Positions 1 to 6,837 of a stretch of DNA of 9,075 nucleotides are shown here, in pieces. The notes under the pieces were generated by a model, which made no database searches, had not been told where the DNA came from, and worked only from the letters and a program-made list of their open reading frames with translations. Origin of the DNA: an uncultured Ruminococcus sp. (lineage in GTDB: Bacteria > Bacillota > Clostridia > Oscillospirales > Acutalibacteraceae); the NCBI GenBank assembly GCA_902797525.1, contig CADBSZ010000030.1, positions 1 to 9,075 on the forward strand, given 5' to 3'. The stretch's first letter is position 1. Each line of letters starts with the position of its first letter. A program made the position numbers and the translations under genes.

Positions 1-2
1 AT

Positions 3-254
3 GTAGCAATAGAAAAAGATACAGCCAGTATTTCTAAAGCTGACTTGCTTACGACAAGCGCCCCAGAAAACGACCGTATCTTTATAACTACTATACTACA
101 AAATGCATTAGCTGTCAAGTATAACCAAATGATAACCGACAGCGGCAGGGTTTCTAAAAATGAAAACGGCTTAAAATCAAAGGACGACACGATTTATGAC
201 GATGATTTTGAACAAGCGTGGTGGGACAGTGTTGCCGGCACGCTTGAGACATGA
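3..254 (+). CDS. 3' end of a large mobile-element protein (partial, enters from left)
   Basis: The reading frame is open from the first complete codon of the window to a TGA at 252-254, so this is the last 83 residues of a gene that begins outside. The ATG-less start at 45 (TTG) has no ribosome binding site, and I do not take it as a real start. The sequence splits into a unique part (about residues 1-45, motif SAPENDRIFITTILQNALAV) that I do not recognise, and a constant acidic tail (KSKDDTIYDDDFEQAWWD). That tail is repeated almost exactly at the end of the next frame, at 1055-1148. Because the following cassette carries the EIEARDTASRRTLT motif of phage and conjugative-element polyvalent proteins and shares this tail, I infer that the parent gene is such a protein and that the unique part is its variable C-terminal domain. 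Function of the visible part is unknown. Confidence 0.6.
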   Translation, partial: VAIEKDTASISKADLLTTSAPENDRIFITTILQNALAVKYNQMITDSGRVSKNENGLKSKDDTIYDDDFEQAWWDSVAGTLET

Positions 255-279
255 CCGCCGGTTAAGGGCGCTGTACCAA
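161..279 (+). repeat. Direct repeat, copy 1 (tail-coding, runs past the stop)
   Basis: 119 bp that recur at 1055-1173 with two mismatches (191 G/A and 218 G/T) and no gap, at an offset of 894. It encodes the last residues of the first gene, including DDDFEQAWWDSVAGTLET, its TGA, and 25 bp of non-coding sequence ending GCGCTGTACCAA. A detached 12-bp identity, CCGACAGCGGCA at 136-147 and 1030-1041, lies 13 diverged bases upstream at the same offset, so homology fades rather than stopping sharply on that side. Confidence 0.95.
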
Positions 280-305
280 AAATCCCCTCACTGTTTTATA
301 GGGAG

Positions 306-1148
306 TTGTATTACCGTACCGCCGGAGAAATTGAAGCGCGTGACACGGCAAGCCGCCGCACCCTGACAGATGAACAGCGCAAAGAAAAACGCCCCGACAT
401 TGACCGTGACGATGTGGTGTTTGCTGATGGTGGGGTGAGTTACGACATTGGCGTATCTGAAGATAATGAACCAGTAATAATTATTTCAGATAATATTTTA
501 AAAGGGTTCCCTAAAAATGAATGGTTAAAAAGAGTAAAAAATAATATGAAAAACAAATACTCTAAGGGTATTCCATTTAAAGGCAAACTGTTTCTTATCA
601 CTAAAGACTCGCGCCGCGAGTATACATATTCAAAATATTCAAAGGCAATTAGGAATACATCATTTTTTAAAGATAAAATGAAGGCTTCCAACCATCTTGA
701 TGAGATAATTATAGCTTCTACGAATTACATTAACGAAGATTTAAATCATCAGCGTAAAGATAGCATTGTGCAATTTGCCCGTGGTGATGTGAATTTGAAG
801 ATTGGCAATCATGGGTATGAAGCAAAAATTATAGTAGGTTTTACAAAAAAGGGTGAGTTGATTTTATATGATATCATAGATATGATTCCCAAAAGTTTCA
901 AAATAAAAAAGGGCACGAAAACCGTTCCGGTACACCAACAAGGTGGATCGAACAGCAGCCAAAGCGTGCCCTCTGGCACTAATATACCACAAACTAACAA
1001 TAATAGCAAGCCTTCTACACAAAAAATTTCCGACAGCGGCAATGCTGCTGATATTGAAAACGGCTTAAAATCAAAGGACGACACAATTTATGACGATGAT
1101 TTTGAACAAGCTTGGTGGGACAGTGTTGCCGGCACGCTTGAGACATGA
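306..1148 (+). pseudogene. Orphan C-terminal cassette of a polyvalent (LPD-type) protein, 5'-truncated
   Basis: The frame is open from just after the TGA at 252-254 (same frame) to a TGA at 1146-1148. The first initiator-like codon, TTG at 306, abuts GGGAG with no spacing, and no later ATG has a convincing ribosome binding site, so it is probably not translated on its own. Order of parts from 306: (1) about residues 1-50, YYRTAGEIEARDTASRRTLT then VVFADGG, a junction motif I recall from large polyvalent proteins of phages and ICEs, where it follows an HExxH-type peptidase domain. The HExxH part is absent here. (2) About residues 50-205, a Lys/Ile/Asn-rich alpha/beta domain with STNYINEDLNHQRKDSI, FARGDV and KIIVGFTKKGELILYDII, resembling LPD3-like domains (family named from memory). 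(3) A Ser/Asn/Gln linker, about 210-245. (4) The constant acidic tail. The middle is very AT-rich (13 G+C in 60 bases at 481-540), unlike the flanking genes. I infer a silent donor cassette; a simple truncated duplicate is the alternative. Confidence 0.6.
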
Positions 1149-1173
1149 CCGCCGGTTAAGGGCGCTGTACCAA
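1055..1173 (+). repeat. Direct repeat, copy 2 (overlaps 3' end of the FliB-like gene)
   Basis: Second copy of the 119-bp block, 117 of 119 identical to 161-279. It encodes the tail and stop of the orphan cassette. Its last 18 bp (1156-1173) are also, on the minus strand, the final five codons and stop (LVQRP*) of the convergent FliB-like gene. After 1173 the sequence departs abruptly from copy 1, so 1173/1174 marks one edge of the duplicated material. Confidence 0.95.
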
Positions 1174-2196
1174 GCTTTCCAAAATAACAATCAAATTTTC
1201 GGCCGAAAACCGTTCGTCCTTGTCAAACTCGGCGTTCAGCATTTCGGTGTTGTCATACGAATGCTCCACTTCTTTTGAATAACGCTGCAAAATTCGCATT
1301 CGCGGCAGGGGATAGTCTTGCTTTGCAAACAGCGCGTCCATCAAGCCTGTTACGACAAATGCGCACACAATCCGCTTAATGGAATACAGCACATCGCCTG
1401 AGTTCACCGCCTCCAAATAATAGCGGTAGACATAATACTGCGCGAATTTTTCAAAATCCCTGTCAAAGTCTGCACGGATTTTCAGCTCATTCTGCTTTTT
1501 CCGCACTTCCGCCAACGCTTTGCGCCATTTTTCGCTCATAATCTCAAAGCAATCGTGCATCTCAAAAATAAAGTCCAAGCCTTCATATTCGGTGCCGTCC
1601 AAATCCAGCGGCTGCGGTTCTGCGCCGTCCAACAGGCTTTGCACCTGCGCGTTAAATTCAAGGCAATCCGCCAAACGGTAGGCAAAGGGCTGTGTTTTGT
1701 CCGACAGGATTTTTGCCGTGCGGCTGCGCGCCTTCAGCAAAAAGCTCATAAAGTCCTCGCTATCCTCGCTTACGCTCAGCTCATCATCGCCGCCAAAATC
1801 GGCATAGGCATTGTCTGCCTTCAGCATCAGCCGCGCCGCCTCGGGGCAGGCAAATGACAAAATGTTCTCGCGAAAATCTACATAATCCACCTTCACGCGC
1901 GGAAAATTCGCACAGGTGCGGCTCAAATGTTCCTCGCCGATGCCGATATAAATATCGCACAGCATATCTTGGTTCCAAAACGGACATCTGCCGTCGGTGG
2001 AGCGGAACACGCGCTCGCCGTATTCGTCTGTAACTGTCAGCGAGCGGATTTTATCTCCTAACGCGCCCTGTACAGTATTGTAAAATTTTTCCGTCTCACT
2101 GTCTACGTCAATATCCCAGTCCTTGCAGCAGCTGTCCTCACAGCGGTTTGCAATACATTTAAAATCCTTGTAAAACGCAGGATATATCTCTTTCAT
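1156..2196 (-). CDS. FliB-like cysteine-cluster protein (flagellin lysine N-methylase family)
   Basis: 346 residues from the ATG at 2196-2194, chosen because GGGAAG lies just upstream and the family-like start MKEIYPAFYKDFKC begins there. An in-frame ATG at 2232 would add 12 residues but overlaps the proposed -10. The N-terminal half carries the family's cysteine signature: C14, C19, C23-C24 followed by KDW, then C71 (GRCPFW), C80 (LCDIY), C95 (RTCANFPR) and C117 (ACPEAA). These cysteines are thought to hold a metal or Fe-S centre. FliB in Salmonella methylates lysines of flagellin; many Clostridia carry this family without an obvious link to flagella, and no flagellar gene is visible here, so the substrate is open. 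The C-terminal half (about 130-346) is helical and little conserved, with YYVYRYYLEAV and the terminal FSAENLIVILES. The last five residues are encoded by the 119-bp repeat, so the native end may have been altered. It is convergent with the orphan cassette and 7 bp from its stop. Confidence 0.8.
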   Translation of the reverse strand: MKEIYPAFYKDFKCIANRCEDSCCKDWDIDVDSETEKFYNTVQGALGDKIRSLTVTDEYGERVFRSTDGRCPFWNQDMLCDIYIGIGEEHLSRTCANFPRVKVDYVDFRENILSFACPEAARLMLKADNAYADFGGDDELSVSEDSEDFMSFLLKARSRTAKILSDKTQPFAYRLADCLEFNAQVQSLLDGAEPQPLDLDGTEYEGLDFIFEMHDCFEIMSEKWRKALAEVRKKQNELKIRADFDRDFEKFAQYYVYRYYLEAVNSGDVLYSIKRIVCAFVVTGLMDALFAKQDYPLPRMRILQRYSKEVEHSYDNTEMLNAEFDKDERFSAENLIVILESLVQRP

Positions 2197-2222
2197 CTTA
2201 TCACTTCCCGATTCTTTCTCTA

Positions 2223-2251
2223 AATATATCATACTCTATGGGAAAATGCAA
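2223..2251 (-). promoter_or_regulatory. Candidate sigma-A promoter of the FliB-like gene
   Basis: On the minus strand TTGCAT (2251-2246), a 17-base spacer and TATATT (2228-2223). Transcription would begin near 2216, about 20 bases before the ATG at 2196, leaving room for the GGGAAG ribosome binding site. This favours the 2196 start over 2232. By eye only; the AT-rich gap makes chance matches easy. Confidence 0.4.
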
Positions 2252-2284
2252 ATTGTAAAAATTTGTTGATTCCAAAAAATGATG

Positions 2285-2313
2285 TTGCCTTTTTCGGAAA
2301 ATAAATGTATAAT
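2285..2313 (+). promoter_or_regulatory. Sigma-A promoter of the sodium symporter gene
   Basis: TTGCCT (2285-2290), a 17-base spacer and a perfect TATAAT (2308-2313). Transcription would start near 2320, giving a leader of about 45 bases with the ribosome binding site AGGAGAG at 2354-2360, six bases before the ATG at 2367. It is divergent from, and does not overlap, the FliB-like promoter. Confidence 0.65.
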
Positions 2314-2366
2314 AAATCTAATTTGTTTTTTAATAAAACAATGAAAACATAATAGGAGAGAGAAAA

Positions 2367-3890
2367 ATGGAAAAGAGAGGTATGTGGAGCTCACGCTTCA
2401 CCTTCATCCTCGCCGCAATCGGTTCGGCGGTTGGTCTCGGCAACGCATGGCGTTTCCCGGGCTTGGCAGCAAAACACGGCGGCGGCACCTTCCTTGTGGT
2501 TTATCTGTTCGCCATGCTGGCAATGGGTATTCCGCTTTTGATGATGGAAATTTCCATCGCGCGGAAGTTCCGCAAGGGAGCAATCGAGTCAATGCGCGGC
2601 ATCGGCAAGCGCTGGGAGCCCGTCGGCTGGGCGGCAACCTCAAACGCGTTCGTCATCGTCTGCTATTACTCGGTCGTATTCGCATGGGTTATCCTCATGT
2701 TCATCAACTCGTGGCAGTTCGGCGGCATGACGGGCAATTCGGAGGCGGCGTCAGGTGTATTCTTTAACTTAACGCACACCACGGGTGCCATTGACGGCAC
2801 CATGATCCCCGGTCAGGTATTGCTTTGCCTGCTGATTGCATGGGGCTTAATTTTCTTCTGCATCCGCAACGGTGCAAACTCCGTGGGCAAGGTCGTAAAG
2901 TTCACGGTATTTGCTCCCGTAGTATTGCTGGTGATTATGGCAATCAAGGGATGCACCATGCCCGGCGCGCTCGACGGCATCAAAATTCTGTTTGTGCCCG
3001 ATGTCAGCGCATTCTCCGACCCGTCCCTTTGGGTTGACGCCGTCGGTCAGGTGTTCTACAGCCTGTCGATTATGATGGCGATTATGTTCGCCTACGGCTC
3101 TTATCTCGGAGACGACGCGGACGTAGCCATGGACGCAGTGATTATCGCGTTTTCCGACATGGCTATCAGCGTTTTGTCGGGTATCGTCATGTTCTCCACC
3201 ATGGGTGGCACCGGCATGCTCGACCAGATTACCGACAGCGGTATCGCAACCGCGTTTATCGTTTATCCGCAGGCAATCGTTAACCTTACCGATATCGGCT
3301 GGTTCAACGCGATTTTCGGCGCGATTTTCTACTTAATGCTCATCACCCTCGCCATCGACTCGGCGTTCTCCATTGTCGAAGGCGTTTCGGCTGCGATTGC
3401 CGACAAGTTCCATCTCAAGCCCAAGACCGTCACCATTTCGGTGTGCGCTATCAGCGGCGTGATTTCGATTTTATTCGTATCGCAGGCAGGCCTGGCGTGG
3501 CTCGATATTGTCGACAACTGGACAAACCAGATTAACCTGATTCTCATCGGTATTCTCGAGTGCGTTGCCATCGGCTGGACGTTCAATCTGCGCAAGGTGC
3601 TCGATGAAGTCAACCGCAATGCCAAGAAGTTCAAGGCGCCGTACTGGTGGTTTGCAGCTTCCGTCAAGTTTATTGCGCCGGTTATGCTCGCAGGCCTGTT
3701 CATCTGGAACATGATTGTTCTGTTTGGTCAAAACGGCGGCAGCTACGGCGGCTATCCCATCTGGGCGCAGGTGGCGGCAGGCTGGATTGTGTCCGGCTTG
3801 GTATTCGTCAGCGGCTTTATTGCCAAGATTGTGGTAAAACAAAAGAAAAAGAAAGGCTTTGTCGAGGACGAAGTCGTCTGGAAAGACTAA
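2367..3890 (+). CDS. Neurotransmitter:sodium symporter (NSS/SLC6) family transporter
   Basis: A 507-residue integral membrane protein expected to couple Na+ entry to uptake of an amino acid or related small molecule. Twelve hydrophobic segments can be counted. TM1 holds the family hallmark GSAVGLGNAWRFP (19-31), with N26 and R29 at the places of LeuT N27 (Na+ binding) and R30 (outer gate). TM3 has the YY pair (100-101) near the substrate tyrosine. TM6 reads FYSLSIMMAIM (230-240). TM8 has AIDSAF with D331-S332 at the Na2 site, the Asp form known from animal SLC6 members. TM10 (WLDIVDNW) offers the gate Asp. The C-terminus is KKKKGF followed by an acidic end, typical of a cytoplasmic tail. Length fits bacterial NSS proteins (about 440-510). 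The start is fixed by AGGAGAG six bases upstream. It is a single-gene unit with its own promoter and terminator. Substrate cannot be read from sequence; tryptophan, tyrosine, branched-chain and other hydrophobic amino acids are all known in the family. Confidence 0.93.
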   Translation: MEKRGMWSSRFTFILAAIGSAVGLGNAWRFPGLAAKHGGGTFLVVYLFAMLAMGIPLLMMEISIARKFRKGAIESMRGIGKRWEPVGWAATSNAFVIVCYYSVVFAWVILMFINSWQFGGMTGNSEAASGVFFNLTHTTGAIDGTMIPGQVLLCLLIAWGLIFFCIRNGANSVGKVVKFTVFAPVVLLVIMAIKGCTMPGALDGIKILFVPDVSAFSDPSLWVDAVGQVFYSLSIMMAIMFAYGSYLGDDADVAMDAVIIAFSDMAISVLSGIVMFSTMGGTGMLDQITDSGIATAFIVYPQAIVNLTDIGWFNAIFGAIFYLMLITLAIDSAFSIVEGVSAAIADKFHLKPKTVTISVCAISGVISILFVSQAGLAWLDIVDNWTNQINLILIGILECVAIGWTFNLRKVLDEVNRNAKKFKAPYWWFAASVKFIAPVMLAGLFIWNMIVLFGQNGGSYGGYPIWAQVAAGWIVSGLVFVSGFIAKIVVKQKKKKGFVEDEVVWKD

Positions 3891-3898
3891 TGCATTTC

Positions 3899-3930
3899 AG
3901 CCCGCGCTTTTTGCGCGGGCTTTGCTGTTT
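3899..3930 (+). terminator. Rho-independent terminator after the symporter
   Basis: A 9-bp perfect stem AGCCCGCGC (3899-3907) and GCGCGGGCT (3913-3921) with a TTTTT loop, followed by a T-rich run (TTGCTGTTTTC). It begins 8 bases after the TAA. Because of the T loop it should be effective mainly on the plus strand. Confidence 0.88.
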
Positions 3931-3965
3931 TCTTCAACGAATCCGTTACAAAATTATCATAAAGC

Positions 3966-3993
3966 TTGACAACCTGAAATTTTAGAATATAAT
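3966..3993 (+). promoter_or_regulatory. Perfect-consensus sigma-A promoter of the small lipoprotein gene
   Basis: TTGACA (3966-3971), a 16-base spacer and TATAAT (3988-3993); both hexamers match consensus exactly. The start of transcription near 4000 gives a leader of about 35 bases with GGAGG at 4027-4031. High basal expression is expected unless a repressor acts here; no clear operator was seen. Confidence 0.8.
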
Positions 3994-4036
3994 AGGAACG
4001 TACGAAAAAACACCGAATTGTTTTATGGAGGATTAT

Positions 4037-4513
4037 ATGATGAAAAGAATCGTATCGCTCGTTTTGGTTGCTCTGCTCGCTGTTGCTGTTTTCGCAGGCT
4101 GCGGCGGTGCCGGCAACGATGCCAAAAAAGTTGATTTGCCCGCTGTAATGGACAGCATCAATTCCGCAAACGGCCTTTCACTCGAAAAGCTCGATTCCGC
4201 CGACATGCTCACCCGTTATTACAGCATTGACGCGGCTGATGTAAAGCAGTTTGCTGCTGAAATGGACAAAAATAACGACGCGCCTGTTGAAATTGTTTTG
4301 ATTGAAGCGGTTGACGCCGACGCGGCAGGCAGAGTTGAAACTGCGCTGACCACCCGTTACAACTCCATTCTCAGAACCTACAACTCCTACACACCCGAAA
4401 AGGTCGCTATGGTAGAAGCTTGCAAGGTCACCAAGGACGGCAACTTTGTCAGCATGATTGTTGCAGACAACGCGGCGGCTATGCTCAAGACCTATCAGGA
4501 CAGCCTGAAATAA
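4037..4513 (+). CDS. DUF4358-like small lipoprotein
   Basis: 158 residues. The start is set by GGAGG at 4027-4031: tandem ATGs at 4037 and 4040 lie 5 and 8 bases from it, and either is possible, whereas the ATG at 4025 overlaps the ribosome binding site. Residues 1-22 form a lipoprotein signal: MMKR, a hydrophobic core, then FAGC with C22 as the lipid-modified cysteine. The mature protein should sit on the outer face of the cell membrane. The body resembles DUF4358 proteins of Clostridia by pattern: a YYSIDAADVKQFAAEM segment, a strand (EIVLIEAVDADAAG), a helix starting ETALTTRYNS, and an end with KDGNFVSMIVADNAAAMLKTY. The family's function is unknown to me. It is monocistronic, between its own promoter and a terminator. 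Confidence 0.8.
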   Translation: MMKRIVSLVLVALLAVAVFAGCGGAGNDAKKVDLPAVMDSINSANGLSLEKLDSADMLTRYYSIDAADVKQFAAEMDKNNDAPVEIVLIEAVDADAAGRVETALTTRYNSILRTYNSYTPEKVAMVEACKVTKDGNFVSMIVADNAAAMLKTYQDSLK

Positions 4514-4534
4514 GAATACTCTAAACGGAACTGC

Positions 4535-4560
4535 CGGGCGGACCTAGTTCGCCCGTTTTT
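4535..4560 (+). terminator. Rho-independent terminator between the lipoprotein gene and pcrA
   Basis: Stem CGGGCGGA (4535-4542) against TTCGCCCG (4548-4555, with one G-T pair), 5-base loop, then TTTTT (4556-4560). It ends 21 bases before the pcrA ATG. No good pcrA promoter hexamers were found between it and the start, so partial readthrough or a promoter further upstream within the lipoprotein gene is possible. Confidence 0.82.
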
Positions 4561-4581
4561 CTGTATTTTAAGGAAGATTTT

Positions 4582-6825
4582 ATGACGCAAGACGAAATCA
4601 AACAAAACTTTTCCCATATGAATCCCATGCAGCGGCAGGCGGTGTTTGCCACCGAAGGACCGCTGCTGATTCTCGCAGGCGCAGGCTCGGGCAAAACCAC
4701 CGTGCTCGTCAACCGAATTGCCTACATTCTGCAATCCGGGCTTTGTCAGCCGTGGAATATCCTTGCCATCACCTTTACCAACAAGGCGGCAGGCGAGCTC
4801 AAGGAGCGCATCTGCAACACTGTTCCCGAGGGCGGCGCCGACATTTGGGCGGCGACCTTCCACTCCACCTGCGCGCGTATTTTGCGCCGCTACGGCGACC
4901 GTTTGGGCTATTCCTCGCACTTTACGGTATATGGCACCGACGATCAGCAAAAGCTCGTCAAGGACATCGTCAAGCAGTTGAATATTGATGAAAAGCAGCT
5001 TCGCGCCAGGGATATTCTTGCCGAAATCTCCCGCGCAAAGGACAAAATGACAAGTCCTGCCGAAATGCTCAAAACCGCCGAATACGACTACCGAAAGGTG
5101 TCCATCGCCAAGGTATACGAAATTTATCAGGCGAGGCTCAAAACCGCCGACGCGATGGACTTTGACGATTTGCTCTGTAAAACCGTCGAGCTGTTTGAGC
5201 AGTTCCCCGATATTCTCGGCTTTTATCAAAATCAGTTTAAATACATCATGGTTGACGAGTATCAGGACACCAACCGCGTGCAGTACCGTTTTGTGTCCAT
5301 GCTGGCGGAAAAGTACGGCAATATCTGCGTTGTCGGCGACGACGACCAGAGTATCTATAAGTTCCGCGGCGCGACAATTGAGAATATTCTTTCGTTTGAA
5401 AACACCTTTAAAGGCGCCAAAATTATCCGTCTGGAGCAAAACTACCGCAGCACAAAGAACATCCTAAATGCCGCCAACAGCGTGATTTCGAATAATACTG
5501 TACGTAAGGGCAAAACCCTGTGGACGGAAAACCCCGAGGGTGAGAAAATCGAGCTGCACACCTGCGAGGACGAGCGCGACGAAGCGCGCTTTATTGCGCA
5601 GACTATTATGGACGGCGTGTCCGACGGCAGAAAATACGCTGATTACGCCATTCTCTATCGCACCAACGCCCAGTCGAACGCCATCGAGCAAACGCTGTCG
5701 CGCAGCGGTATTCCGCACCGCATTATCGGCGGCCACCGCTTTTATGACCGCGAGGAAATTCGCGATATGGTGGCTTATCTTCAGGTCATCAACAATCCGC
5801 ATGACGATGTGCGCCTCAGCCGCATTATCAACGTTCCGAAACGAGCCATCGGCGCGCGCACGCTCCAAATCGCCGCCGATATTGCCGCCGGACTGGGCGA
5901 GAGCATTTTTACCGTCATTAAGGAAGCCGACAGCTATCCGCAGCTTTCGCGCGCGGCGTCCAAGCTCAAAGAATTTGTCAACCTGATTGAAGGCTTTATC
6001 GAAGCGGATGAAAGCGGAGATTATTCTCTTGCAGAATTATACAATCTTGTTTTGGAGCATACGAACTACGAAAGCTACCTAAAAGCCGAAAAAGAAAACG
6101 CCGAGGTGCGCATTGAGAATATTGAGGAGCTTGCCTCCAATATCATCAAGTTTGAGGAGGATTACGAGGACGAAGCTGATTTGTCGGCGTTTCTTGAAGA
6201 AATTTCACTGATGACCGACATTGACAACTATGACGCCAACGCGGACACCTGCGTCATGATGACGTTGCACAGCGCCAAGGGACTGGAGTTTCCCGTTGTG
6301 TTCATCACCGGCATGGAGGACGGACTGTTCCCGTCCATGACCTCAATCCGCGAGCCTGACGAAATCAACGAGGAACGTCGTTTGGCATATGTCGGCATCA
6401 CACGCGCCAAGCAAAAGCTTTATCTCACCAAAACGCGCTCGCGTATGCTGTTCGGTTCTACGACTTATAATAAAGAGAGCCGCTTTGTCACCGAAATTCC
6501 CGACGAGCTGCTCGAAAAAACAGGGGAGACCTCGCGCTTTGCGCCGTCCTTCGCAGGCTTCGGCGCGTCCGGCGGCACCAAGGTGAGCGTCGGCGGCTTT
6601 GGCAATACCGCCTTGGGCGGCAGCAAGTTCAACAGCTATCAAAAGCCTGCCGTGAAAGCAGGCGTAACCTACAGCGTGGGCGACACGGTGCTTCATAAGG
6701 TGTTCGGCAAGGGAATGATTATGTCCGCTGAAAAAATGGGCAACGACACCCTGCTCGAAATTGCCTTTGAAAAGGCAGGCACCAAAAAACTGATGGCAAA
6801 TTTCTGTAAGATGGAAAAACTTTAA
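4582..6825 (+). CDS. pcrA: PcrA-type superfamily 1 DNA helicase (UvrD family)
   Basis: 747 residues, close to Bacillus PcrA in length. It is a 3'-5' ATP-dependent DNA helicase acting in nucleotide excision repair, plasmid replication, and removal of RecA or stalled RNA polymerase. All SF1A motifs are present in order: Q motif MNPMQRQAV, Walker A GAGSGKTT (33-40), motif Ia AITFTNKAA, motif II DEYQDT (225-230), motif III VVGDDDQSIYKFRGA (from 250), motif IV LEQNYRST, motif V TLHSAKGLEFPVVF, and motif VI RRLAYVGITRAK (599-610). Note GDDDQS where many relatives have GDPDQS or GDDDQS; both are active forms. After about residue 635 there is a Gly/Ser-rich linker (FGASGGTKVSVGGFGN), then a C-terminal Tudor-like domain (SVGDTVLHKVFGKGMI to the end), which in relatives contacts RNA polymerase. 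Ribosome binding site AAGGAAG (4570-4576). It probably shares a transcript with the next gene, 12 bases downstream. Confidence 0.96.
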   Translation: MTQDEIKQNFSHMNPMQRQAVFATEGPLLILAGAGSGKTTVLVNRIAYILQSGLCQPWNILAITFTNKAAGELKERICNTVPEGGADIWAATFHSTCARILRRYGDRLGYSSHFTVYGTDDQQKLVKDIVKQLNIDEKQLRARDILAEISRAKDKMTSPAEMLKTAEYDYRKVSIAKVYEIYQARLKTADAMDFDDLLCKTVELFEQFPDILGFYQNQFKYIMVDEYQDTNRVQYRFVSMLAEKYGNICVVGDDDQSIYKFRGATIENILSFENTFKGAKIIRLEQNYRSTKNILNAANSVISNNTVRKGKTLWTENPEGEKIELHTCEDERDEARFIAQTIMDGVSDGRKYADYAILYRTNAQSNAIEQTLSRSGIPHRIIGGHRFYDREEIRDMVAYLQVINNPHDDVRLSRIINVPKRAIGARTLQIAADIAAGLGESIFTVIKEADSYPQLSRAASKLKEFVNLIEGFIEADESGDYSLAELYNLVLEHTNYESYLKAEKENAEVRIENIEELASNIIKFEEDYEDEADLSAFLEEISLMTDIDNYDANADTCVMMTLHSAKGLEFPVVFITGMEDGLFPSMTSIREPDEINEERRLAYVGITRAKQKLYLTKTRSRMLFGSTTYNKESRFVTEIPDELLEKTGETSRFAPSFAGFGASGGTKVSVGGFGNTALGGSKFNSYQKPAVKAGVTYSVGDTVLHKVFGKGMIMSAEKMGNDTLLEIAFEKAGTKKLMANFCKMEKL

Positions 6826-6837
6826 GAAGGCGATTTG

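Noticed and set aside
262..279. The 18-bp shared sequence as a proven phage attachment site
   Set aside because: It is only the edge of a longer 119-bp coding repeat, and no integrase or second element end is visible, so the att interpretation is not supported.
306..308. TTG at 306 as a genuine start for the orphan cassette
   Set aside because: GGGAG is directly adjacent with no spacer, the frame is open further upstream, and the homologous motif would normally be internal to a larger protein.
4495..5439. A 314-codon open frame on the minus strand
   Set aside because: It lies antisense to pcrA, whose motifs are unambiguous, and its translation shows the V/A/G/L bias of a shadow frame with no recognisable domain or ribosome binding site.
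5464..5868. A 134-codon minus-strand open frame inside pcrA
   Set aside because: Shadow of the G+C-rich helicase gene; no independent support.
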